Part shown: positions 29,206 through 36,314 of the stretch, piece after piece
Layout of the letters: each line of letters opens with the position of its first letter
Numbering within the stretch: position 1 is the stretch's first letter
Notes under the pieces: model-generated
What the model was told of the DNA's origin: nothing
The model's input: only the letters and a program-made list of their open reading frames with translations
Database searches by the model: none
From: Granulicatella elegans ATCC 700633
GTDB lineage: Bacteria > Bacillota > Bacilli > Lactobacillales > Aerococcaceae
Assembly (NCBI RefSeq): GCF_000162475.2
Contig: NZ_KI391971.1
Span: forward strand, 1,015,008 to 1,079,007
Direction: 5' to 3'
DNA length: 64,000 nt
Program-made: the position numbers and the translations under genes

Positions 29206-29234
29206 ATACTAGCATTATTAAATTTATTTGTCAA
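29206..29234 (-). promoter_or_regulatory. Consensus promoter of the abiF RNA/abiF unit
   Basis: TTGACA (29229-29234), a 17-base spacer and TAGTAT (29206-29211) on the minus strand. It is one of the strongest promoters in the window, driving the small RNA and, by terminator read-through, abiF. It begins about 40 bases after the XRE regulator stop codon. Confidence 0.85.
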
Positions 29235-29274
29235 TTAATAATTCTTAGTATTCTAACTTCTCTGTGTAAAAAAA

Positions 29275-29676
29275 TTATGATTTTTTACGTTTTTCTTCTT
29301 TTTTGGCTATACTTAACGCAAGTGATAAAGAATTAATGAGAATATTTTTTGAATCCTCATCGTATTTATCTAAATCCTTTGTATATATACCAGATTCTAT
29401 TTCTTCTAGTATTTTTCCAAGTCTATTTACAATGCAAAAATTATTATCTCTTGAAAGGTCATAATATTTTTTTCTTGATTTAGAAATCCCTAATAAATAA
29501 TCAATCGATACATTGAAATATTTTGATAATTGTAACAATTTATCTTGAGGTATATTTCTTCTACCAGATTCCCAATGCCCTACTGATGATTGACTAGTAC
29601 CTATTATTTTTGCTAATTCTTCTTGAGACAATCTTTTTTCACGTCTTAATTCTGACAATAAATAACCAGTTGACAT
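29275..29676 (-). CDS. XRE (Cro/CI)-family transcriptional regulator
   Basis: A 133-residue protein with an N-terminal helix-turn-helix of the XRE type: LSELRREKRLSQEELAKIIG and TSQSSVGHWESGRRNIP (about 6-45), then YFNVSIDYLLG. The charged C-terminal half has no recognised domain. The ATG has GGAGGGG upstream. A promoter-like TTGTAA/TACAAT pair (29692-29718) with a TTGTA...TACAA dyad lies between yqeY and this gene, which suggests autoregulation. It is the immediate upstream neighbour of the abiF RNA and may control that locus, or may just be part of the same acquired segment. Confidence 0.85.
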   Translation of the reverse strand: MSTGYLLSELRREKRLSQEELAKIIGTSQSSVGHWESGRRNIPQDKLLQLSKYFNVSIDYLLGISKSRKKYYDLSRDNNFCIVNRLGKILEEIESGIYTKDLDKYDEDSKNILINSLSLALSIAKKEEKRKKS

Positions 29677-29730
29677 ATTACCCCTCCACTAATTGTACTT
29701 GGAATTTTTAACTTACAAATAACATTTGTT

Positions 29731-30174
29731 TTATCCTAAATGAGCTTTTACTTGTTCTTTAATCACATTGCCATCTGCTTTTCCTTTTAATTCTTGCATA
29801 ACAGCACCCATTAATTTACCAAATTCTTTTTGAGTTGTTGCACCAATTTTTTCAGCTACAGTCGCAATAACTTCTTTTACTTCTTCTACTGATAATTGTT
29901 TTGGTAAGTAGCGTTCTACAATTTCAATTTCAGCTTCTGTTTTAGCAACTAATTCATCACGTCCTGCCTTCACAAATTCTGCTAATGATTCACGACGTTG
30001 TTTTGCTTCACGTGCTAAAATAGTTAATTCTTCTTCAGCATTTAATTCTTCTTTTTTATCGATTTCTGCTGCTTGAACAGCTGTTTTAATCATTCTTAAC
30101 ACTGCTAAAGTTTCTTTATCTTTAGCTTTCATAGCTGTTTTAATATCATTATTTAATGTTTCTTTTAAACTCAT
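29731..30174 (-). CDS. yqeY: YqeY/GatB-like protein
   Basis: A 147-residue helical protein with MSLKETLNNDIKTAMKAKDKETLAVLRMI at the start and a C-terminal half related to the tRNA-binding tail domain of GatB (KEFGKLMGAVMQELKGKADG). Its exact role is not established; it commonly follows rpsU. ATG 30172-30174 is chosen because AAGGAG lies eight bases upstream; a GTG three codons earlier is adjacent to that site. Confidence 0.9.
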   Translation of the reverse strand: MSLKETLNNDIKTAMKAKDKETLAVLRMIKTAVQAAEIDKKEELNAEEELTILAREAKQRRESLAEFVKAGRDELVAKTEAEIEIVERYLPKQLSVEEVKEVIATVAEKIGATTQKEFGKLMGAVMQELKGKADGNVIKEQVKAHLG

Positions 30175-30199
30175 GATTTTCACTCCTTAAAATACGAAA

Positions 30200-30225
30200 A
30201 AGACTGAGACGTAAATCCCAGCCTT
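30200..30225 (-). terminator. Intrinsic terminator of rpsU
   Basis: On the minus strand AAGGCTGGGA pairs with TCTCAGTCTT (two G-U pairs) around a 6-base loop and is followed by TTTCG. The wobble pairs exist only in the minus-strand RNA, which gives the direction. It is leaky enough that yqeY could be read through. Confidence 0.8.
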
Positions 30226-30253
30226 TACTTAGTCATATGATACACAGAGTTGA

Positions 30254-30427
30254 CTAGAACTTACGTTTACGAGCTGCCTCTGATTTTTTCTTACGTCTTA
30301 CACTTGGTTTTTCATAAAACTCACGTTTACGAGCCTCTTGTAAAGTTCCAGTTTTAGAAACAGTACGTTTGAAGCGACGAAGAGCATCATCAAGTGATTC
30401 GTTTTTACGAACAACTGTTTTTGACAT
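30254..30427 (-). CDS. rpsU: 30S ribosomal protein S21
   Basis: A 57-residue basic protein read directly from the minus strand: it begins [20 protein letters not shown], continues [20 protein letters not shown] and ends in a Lys/Arg-rich tail finishing AARKRKF, with a TAG stop at 30254-30256. This matches S21 over its full length. GGAGGGAGGGAATAGGAT precedes the ATG. It is under 60 codons, so length-filtered gene calls miss it. The consensus promoter is at 30510-30538. Confidence 0.96.
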   Translation of the reverse strand: MSKTVVRKNESLDDALRRFKRTVSKTGTLQEARKREFYEKPSVRRKKKSEAARKRKF

Positions 30428-30509
30428 ATCCTATTCCCTCCCTCCGAGCATTAAAAGTAACTGTTTTCTTTTGAATAGAATAACCAAACAAACGAAATGT
30501 CCTTTTTTT

Positions 30510-30538
30510 ATTATAGAAAAGGTTTGCTCAATTGTCAA
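30510..30538 (-). promoter_or_regulatory. Consensus promoter of rpsU
   Basis: TTGACA (30533-30538), 17-base spacer, TATAAT (30510-30515) on the minus strand: both boxes are perfect, as expected for a ribosomal protein gene. The untranslated leader is about 75 bases. Confidence 0.88.
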
Positions 30539-30586
30539 TTAGATACACTAATATTTTTCCTTAAAAATTAAGTTATTTCTTTTAAA

Positions 30587-31207
30587 TTATGAAGCTGTAT
30601 GAGCACATTTTTCACATAATCCAAAAATTTCAAAACGATGTGAATGTACTTCACACCCCTCTAATTGTGTTTCAAAATAAGTCATTGGACAAAACTCAAT
30701 TTCTTTCGTACGTCCACACTTTTCACAAATAAAATGATGATGATGTCCAGCATGACTACATCCAAAACGGAATAATTTTTCACCATTCCATTCAGTTGTT
30801 TCTAAAATACCTAAATCCGTAAAATCATATAAATTACGATAAATCGTATCATAACTCATATTTGGAAAATCAGTTTCTAATAGTTGTTGTACTTGTTTAG
30901 CAGATAAATAACGATCTTCGTGACTAAAAATTTGAATAATTTTTTCACGTTTACTCGTATATTTAAATCCTGCCTGTTTTAATAAATGAATAGCTTGCTC
31001 AATTTGTCCATGATGACAATGACAGTGTTGATGATGTTTTTCATTTTTACTTGAATGGTGATGACTTTCTTCATGATGATGTGTATGTTCTTCACCATGA
31101 TGATGGCAGCAATTTTGTTTCGTTTGTTCTACTTCATGATGGTGACAGCATTCTTTTTTTGGGTTTCCTTTATGCTGACAACATTCGTGTTCATGATCAT
31201 GTGGCAT
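30587..31207 (-). CDS. Fur-family metalloregulator with His/Cys-rich N-terminal extension (Zur-like)
   Basis: A 206-residue protein. Residues 1-66 contain 23 His and 8 Cys, with three CC(H/Q)H clusters at 9, 20 and 33; this part is not present in standard Fur proteins of about 140-150 residues. Residues 67-206 are a complete Fur fold: winged helix with SAKQVQQLLE and MSYDTIYRNLYDF, sensor residues HHHHFICEKC, and structural zinc pairs CEKC (161-164) and CEKC (198-201). A zinc regulator (Zur) is the best guess, since the extension looks like a zinc-buffering tail; PerR or Fur are possible. GGAGG precedes the ATG. It follows nfo by 14 bases. Confidence 0.88.
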   Translation of the reverse strand: MPHDHEHECCQHKGNPKKECCHHHEVEQTKQNCCHHHGEEHTHHHEESHHHSSKNEKHHQHCHCHHGQIEQAIHLLKQAGFKYTSKREKIIQIFSHEDRYLSAKQVQQLLETDFPNMSYDTIYRNLYDFTDLGILETTEWNGEKLFRFGCSHAGHHHHFICEKCGRTKEIEFCPMTYFETQLEGCEVHSHRFEIFGLCEKCAHTAS

Positions 31208-31221
31208 AAAACTTCCTCCTA

Positions 31222-32112
31222 TTACTGGCTAATAATTTTTGAAAGTAATTCTGGGTCAAATTGATTTTGACGAATCATTTGAATTTCATATAAATATGGG
31301 GCTTTTTGATTTTTCTTATCTTCTCCAACATATGGAGTTTCTAAGATTTTAGGAATATTTTTAAATTTTTCTTCTGATACAACTTGCATTAAAGCATCAA
31401 AACCAATTTCTCCAAATCCAAAATTTGCATGACGGTCTTTGTGTGCCCCACATACATTTTTAGAATCATTAATGTGCAATACTTTTAAGCGGTCTAAACC
31501 AATCACTTTATCAAATTCAGTCATTACGCCAGAAAAATCTTCTTTTAAGTTATATCCTGCATCATGAATATGACAAGTATCCAATGTCACAGATAATCGA
31601 TCATTATGAGTAACACCCTCTATCATACGAGCAATTTCTTCAAAAGTTCGACCTAATTCTGTTCCTTTTCCTGCCATTGTTTCTAGAGCAATTTGTACTT
31701 TTTGATTTTTATCAATAACTTCATTCAATCCTTTAACAATTTGTGCAATACCAACATCAACTCCAGCACCAACATGAGAACCTGGATGAAGGACAACTTG
31801 TTTTGCACCAATAGCTTCTGCTCTACGAATTTCTTCTCTTAAAAATTCAATCGCAAAATCTAAATAACCTTCCTTTGTCGTGTTTGCTAAATTAATAATA
31901 TAAGGAGCATGTACGACGACTTCTTCAATTCCATTTGCTTGCATAAATGCTTGACCTTGAGAAATCATTAATTCTTCAATCGGTTTTCTTCTTGTATTTT
32001 GTGGTGCACCAGTATACACCATCATTGTATTTGCTTTGTAGCTAGCTGCTTCCTTTGCAGATAATAACATCATTTCTTTTCCACTCATGGAAACATGAGA
32101 TCCTAATAACAT
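31222..32112 (-). CDS. nfo: Endonuclease IV (AP endonuclease)
   Basis: Zinc-dependent apurinic/apyrimidinic endonuclease, TIM-barrel fold. The start [21 protein letters not shown] (about 105-113), [20 protein letters not shown] and [25 protein letters not shown] are the family metal-binding blocks. The length is 296 residues. GGAGG precedes the ATG. It is first in a two-gene unit with the Fur-family regulator, which may autoregulate the pair. Confidence 0.96.
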   Translation of the reverse strand: MLLGSHVSMSGKEMMLLSAKEAASYKANTMMVYTGAPQNTRRKPIEELMISQGQAFMQANGIEEVVVHAPYIINLANTTKEGYLDFAIEFLREEIRRAEAIGAKQVVLHPGSHVGAGVDVGIAQIVKGLNEVIDKNQKVQIALETMAGKGTELGRTFEEIARMIEGVTHNDRLSVTLDTCHIHDAGYNLKEDFSGVMTEFDKVIGLDRLKVLHINDSKNVCGAHKDRHANFGFGEIGFDALMQVVSEEKFKNIPKILETPYVGEDKKNQKAPYLYEIQMIRQNQFDPELLSKIISQ

Positions 32113-32230
32113 CTTTATTCCTCCTCATTCAAATCACTTTTATTTTACGTGACAAATCATGAATCATCAAGCATTATCCCTTTTAAGTACATTCCAATGA
32201 AGACGAATGTTAAAGCCTTATCTTTTGCTT

Positions 32231-32257
32231 TTCAAACCCTTTCATAATTGGTATAAT
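32231..32257 (+). promoter_or_regulatory. Extended -10 promoter of the amidase gene
   Basis: TTTTCA, a 17-base spacer ending TGG, and TATAAT (32252-32257). It lies 43 bases upstream of the ATG at 32301. Confidence 0.6.
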
Positions 32258-32300
32258 AAAAATTGTATAAGATTAAAATAGGATTATAAAAGGAGCGCCT

Positions 32301-33719
32301 ATGGAAAACGTTAACAAAATAATTCGTAATAAAAACGTTCAATATTTCATAAGTTTTAGTGCTTTCCTACTTGCCTTTGGTTTTTCCATTATTCCATTAA
32401 TTGATGCCAGTCCATCACCCTTTTCATCTCAAGTTGAGACTACTGTGGTAGCAAATCATCAGCATGAAGAAGAAACACAAAATAATGAAAAACTTGATAA
32501 GTCATTAGTTGCTCAAGTAGCAGCTGTAGAAACTGAAGCTTCTGTTAAATTATATCAAGAACCTAATACTCAACAATTTCCCATTGCTGAAGTAAAAAAA
32601 GGGGAATATGTACTCGTTTTACATAAAGTCAATAACGAATGGTTACAAGTTCAATTCCATCAACAAGTGGCTTGGATGCCTACAAAAGATGTCTTATTAA
32701 CTCATTTAATGATTGGACATTCTAGTGGAGCTGTTTCAATGTATAAAGAAGCTAATAATAGTTCGCAAGTTGTTACTACCATTCCTTTTGGTCAGCCATT
32801 CTATTTATTAGATGATCAACAATCAAACTTTGCTAAAGTATCTTATAATGGACAAGAAGGCTATGTTGATAGTAACCAATTAAATTATGCTGTTGACCAT
32901 ATGAATGAATTGTACAAATTACAAGCAGGATTACCTCAAACATTAGATGCTAAAAAAATGGTAGCTTCAAAATTAAAAGAAACGCCACTTTATGAATCAG
33001 CTGATATGTTTTCAAAACGAATTAGTACTGTAAATGCTGGAACTATCTTTAATTATGAAGACCGTGAAAATGATTTTTATAAAGTTTCTATTGGTAATGG
33101 TAAAAAAGCTTATATTCCATATTGGTTAGTCAATGCAAACTTTGCTGCTGTTGAAACTGATCCTCACATCCCTCAAGGAATTGAACAAGCAAAAATTGTC
33201 ATTGACCCAGGTCATGGTGGAGATGATCCAGGTGCTGTTGTTACCTTTAGTGAAAAACACGAAGCAGATCATACTCTAACAACTGCTCTACTATTGAAAA
33301 AAGAATTAGAAGATTTAGGCGCAACTGTTATTCTAACTCGTGATTCTGATAAGAGCGTCAGCTTAGAAAATCGTGCTCAATTAAGTAATCGTGAGCAAGC
33401 AAATGCCTTCATTAGCTTGCACTTTGATTCAGGTCCAAACCCGAATGCCTCAGGAACAACTGGTTATTACTTTGCAGCAACAAGTGAAAACTTAGCACAA
33501 ACAGTGAATAAGTATATTGCCAGAAACTTACCTGTAAAAAGTCAAGGAACTAAATTCCAAAACTTCTTAGTGTTACGTGAAAATAAACAGCCTTCAATTC
33601 TTTTAGAATTGGGTTATTTAAACAATGTTGAAGACAATAAATTAATTGAGTCAACAGAATATCAAGAAAATATTGCAAAAAGCATTGCAAGTGCTTTAAA
33701 AGAGTATTTCCAACAATAA
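32301..33719 (+). CDS. N-acetylmuramoyl-L-alanine amidase with three SH3-type domains
   Basis: Secreted or membrane-tethered cell-wall hydrolase, 472 residues. An N-terminal hydrophobic helix (about 14-34) acts as signal or anchor. Three bacterial SH3 modules follow (about 80-133, 143-196 and 225-280), then an Amidase_3 domain (about 297-470) with zinc ligands H305 (DPGHGG), E321 and H374 (SLHFDS) and catalytic E436 (LLELGYL). It cleaves the stem peptide from muramic acid, probably in cell separation. The ATG is preceded by AAAGGAG. It stands alone between divergent nfo and convergent thiI, followed by the structured element at 33735-33815. Confidence 0.93.
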   Translation: MENVNKIIRNKNVQYFISFSAFLLAFGFSIIPLIDASPSPFSSQVETTVVANHQHEEETQNNEKLDKSLVAQVAAVETEASVKLYQEPNTQQFPIAEVKKGEYVLVLHKVNNEWLQVQFHQQVAWMPTKDVLLTHLMIGHSSGAVSMYKEANNSSQVVTTIPFGQPFYLLDDQQSNFAKVSYNGQEGYVDSNQLNYAVDHMNELYKLQAGLPQTLDAKKMVASKLKETPLYESADMFSKRISTVNAGTIFNYEDRENDFYKVSIGNGKKAYIPYWLVNANFAAVETDPHIPQGIEQAKIVIDPGHGGDDPGAVVTFSEKHEADHTLTTALLLKKELEDLGATVILTRDSDKSVSLENRAQLSNREQANAFISLHFDSGPNPNASGTTGYYFAATSENLAQTVNKYIARNLPVKSQGTKFQNFLVLRENKQPSILLELGYLNNVEDNKLIESTEYQENIAKSIASALKEYFQQ

Positions 33720-33734
33720 CAACAATTTAAATAA

Positions 33735-33815
33735 AAAAGACTTTTCTTTAAATAGCAAGGACGGCAGCAACTTCGCAAAGCGAATCTCATGCCTCTACTA
33801 TGGGAAAAGTCTTTT
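33735..33815 (+). ncRNA. Structured intergenic element, copy 1 (terminator-like outer stem around a conserved core)
   Basis: A perfect 12-bp outer stem, AAAAGACTTTTC (33735-33746) with GAAAAGTCTTTT (33804-33815), encloses a core of about 48 bases (33753-33800). Nested pairs in the core are ATAG/CTAT, GGCA/TGCC and TTCGC/GCGAA. The core is about 35/48 identical, without gaps, to 63921-63968. It lies 15 bases past the amidase stop codon and between convergent genes; a U-run follows on both strands, best on the minus strand (TTTTTTAT), so it may also end thiI transcription. I do not recognise it as a named RNA. Confidence 0.6.
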
Positions 33816-33867
33816 GTTTGTATAATTAACTCAAAAGAGACAGGCGTTTTGTCTTTCTCTTCTTCTC

Positions 33868-35085
33868 CTAGAACAAATCATCCATTTTAACAGAGTTTTC
33901 TACTTCTTCTGCTACATAGTTTGGAGTAATTTCTTCTACTACTGTATTTTCTACTGCTCTACGCACTAATTCTTCCACATTCAATCTTGATTCGTATTCT
34001 CTTGCTTTTTCTAATTTTGGTTTTGTTTTTGGACTTGGTGGTGCAAAAACAGTACAGCAATCTTCAAATGGCTGAATCGATAATTCAAATGTATCAATTT
34101 CTTGTGCAATGGCAATAATATCTAATTTATCCATTGTGGCAACTGGTCGAATGATTGGTGTATTCGTAACATCATTAATCGCAATCATACTTTCTAATGT
34201 TTGAGAAGCTACTTGTCCTACTGATTCACCATTTGCAATGGCTAATCCATGGTTTTTCTCACGTAATTGATCTGTAATTCGTAGCATCATTCTACGCATG
34301 ACCGTCATTAAGTAATTTTCTGGAACAGCTTTTTTAATTTCTTCTTGAATTTCTGTAAATGGAACCGTGAAGAATTGTAAACTTCCTCCATAGATTGCTA
34401 CTTTAGCAGCTAGTTGTTTTGTTTTCACCAATGCTTGAGGACTTGTATAAGGAGGACTAGCAAAATGCACGCATTGTACTTCCATTCCTCTCTTCATTGC
34501 AAGATAAGCTGCAACTGGAGAATCAATTCCTCCTGATAACATTAAGGAGACTCTACCACTCGTTCCAACTGGTAAACCACCCGCACCTTGAATTGTTTGT
34601 AAACTCACCATAATATGTTGACGACGAACATCTACACGAACCGTAATATCTGGTTGTTTTAATTGTACACGAATTTCTGGATAAGCTTCTAATACTGCAT
34701 CTCCTAAAAATAAATTAATCTCATTCGTATCCATTACAAATTCATGGTCACTACGTTTTGTGGCAATCTTAAATGTTTTACCATTGGGATTTTCTTTTCC
34801 AACTAAGTCTAATACGACTTCTTTCACTTTCTCCATCTTTTTTTCTAAAATATAGACAGGAGAAAATGACTGAATACCAAAGATTGGTTTTAATAATGGA
34901 ATAATTTCTTCTTGAGGAACTCCATTTAAGTCTAAGTACATAAAATCATAATCTGGGAATACTCGAACTTGAGGGTAATTCATCAGTGCTTTTTTAATAT
35001 TATTGGCTAATTTTTGCGTAAACATTTTTTTATTACGTCCCTTAGTCGATAATTCCCCATATCTTACTAATAATCTAACTTTCAC
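33868..35085 (-). CDS. thiI: tRNA 4-thiouridine synthetase ThiI
   Basis: Thiolates U8 of tRNA and can donate sulfur to thiazole. An N-terminal ferredoxin-like and THUMP region (about 1-165) is followed by the PP-loop ATPase domain with SGGIDSPVA (about 184-192) and FEDCCTVF near residue 345. The length of 405 residues without a C-terminal rhodanese domain is the usual Firmicutes form; sulfur is delivered directly by the adjacent cysteine desulfurase. The start is GTG (35083-35085) with AAAGGAG upstream. It follows the desulfurase by 12 bases. Confidence 0.96.
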   Translation of the reverse strand: MKVRLLVRYGELSTKGRNKKMFTQKLANNIKKALMNYPQVRVFPDYDFMYLDLNGVPQEEIIPLLKPIFGIQSFSPVYILEKKMEKVKEVVLDLVGKENPNGKTFKIATKRSDHEFVMDTNEINLFLGDAVLEAYPEIRVQLKQPDITVRVDVRRQHIMVSLQTIQGAGGLPVGTSGRVSLMLSGGIDSPVAAYLAMKRGMEVQCVHFASPPYTSPQALVKTKQLAAKVAIYGGSLQFFTVPFTEIQEEIKKAVPENYLMTVMRRMMLRITDQLREKNHGLAIANGESVGQVASQTLESMIAINDVTNTPIIRPVATMDKLDIIAIAQEIDTFELSIQPFEDCCTVFAPPSPKTKPKLEKAREYESRLNVEELVRRAVENTVVEEITPNYVAEEVENSVKMDDLF

Positions 35086-35097
35086 TTTTTCACTCCT

Positions 35098-36222
35098 TTA
35101 TTTTAAAAATTCGAATTTTTTCATTAATTTTTCTAACACTTCTACAAATTGTTTTGCTTCATCCATTGTATTCAAATATGAAAAGCTAGCACGAACAGCA
35201 CTTGTTGCCCAATAATCAGGAACATTCATCGCAGCTAAGGTACTCGAACTATCAGATTTTTTACTTGAACAAGCAGAAGTTGTTGAAATATAAATCTCTT
35301 CCTCTTCAAAAGCATGAACTAGAACTTCTCCACGAACTCCTTTTAATGCAAAACATAGAATATGATCCACTCCCTCTTTTGGAGAGAAAATTTTTATTTG
35401 AGATTGTTGTTCTAAGAAATTCCACAAATATTCTCTAATTTCCTTCATTGGATGTGGGGCTTCTAAATACATACGCATTGCTTTAGCAGTAGCCACAATT
35501 CCTGGTAAATTTTCAGTTGTACTACGTTCTGTCTTTTCCTGACCTCCACCTGTTAATAACGACTGAATTTTTCTTCCTGCTTTTTTATAAAGTATTCCAA
35601 CACCACGTGGTCCATGGAACTTATGAGCAGATAAACTTAATAAATCAATTCGTCCAAGAGCTAATAAATCTGGAACTTGTTCTAAAGCTTGAACAGCATC
35701 AACATGAAAATGAACCCATGGAAAATGTTCCAGAATGCGAGAAATCTCCTCAATGTTTTGACTCACACCAATTTCATTGTTCACCGCCATTACAGAAACT
35801 AAAATTGTTTCCTTTTTAAGCATAGATTCTAATTGTTCTAGTGAAATTTCACCTTTGTCATTAACATCTAAATAACTGATTTCAAATCCTAATTGAGCTA
35901 ATTGTTTCACCGTATTTAAAACAGAGGGATGTTCAATTTTGGTCGTAATAATATGATTCCCAAACACTCTTTTTTCCAAAGCAGTACCTTTAATGGCCCA
36001 GTTATTGCTTTCAGTTCCACCAGAAGTAATAAAAATCTCTTCTGTTTTAGCACCTAACAATGTTGCTATATGTTCTCTTGCTTTTTCTAATACTTGAAAG
36101 GCTTGTCCTCCAAGTCGATGTAAGCTTGAAGGATTTCCCCAAAAACGCTCGCTTGTTTGAACATATGATTGTAATGCTTCTGGAGCAATTTTTGTTGTTG
36201 CTGAATTATCAAAATAAATCAT
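35098..36222 (-). CDS. Cysteine desulfurase (NifS/IscS-like), partner of ThiI
   Basis: PLP enzyme of 374 residues that releases sulfur from cysteine as an enzyme persulfide. Motifs: MIYFDNSATTK at the start, TSGGTESNNWAIKG (about 70-83), the PLP lysine in SLSAHKFHGPRGVGILY (about 200) and the active-site Cys in TTSACSSKKS (about 323). ATG 36220-36222 has AAAGGAG upstream; the longer frame runs into the hairpin spacer after leuS. Adjacency to thiI indicates the NifZ type of B. subtilis, dedicated to tRNA thiolation; it is not next to iscU or suf genes. Confidence 0.93.
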   Translation of the reverse strand: MIYFDNSATTKIAPEALQSYVQTSERFWGNPSSLHRLGGQAFQVLEKAREHIATLLGAKTEEIFITSGGTESNNWAIKGTALEKRVFGNHIITTKIEHPSVLNTVKQLAQLGFEISYLDVNDKGEISLEQLESMLKKETILVSVMAVNNEIGVSQNIEEISRILEHFPWVHFHVDAVQALEQVPDLLALGRIDLLSLSAHKFHGPRGVGILYKKAGRKIQSLLTGGGQEKTERSTTENLPGIVATAKAMRMYLEAPHPMKEIREYLWNFLEQQSQIKIFSPKEGVDHILCFALKGVRGEVLVHAFEEEEIYISTTSACSSKKSDSSSTLAAMNVPDYWATSAVRASFSYLNTMDEAKQFVEVLEKLMKKFEFLK

Positions 36223-36248
36223 GATTTCTCCTTTTCTACATCTCATAA

Positions 36249-36292
36249 CGGCAAAAGGAGCGAGTTCTTTTTTAAAAGAACCCCTCCCGCCA
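36249..36292 (-). terminator. Hairpin between leuS and the cysteine desulfurase gene
   Basis: GTTCTTTT (36264-36271) pairs with AAAAGAAC (36274-36281), extended outward by GGAG/CTCC and GGC/GCC. It may be a leuS terminator or a leader structure of the desulfurase operon; no long U-run follows. Confidence 0.4.
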
Positions 36293-36314
36293 TCATTTTC
36301 TATGAACAATCTAA

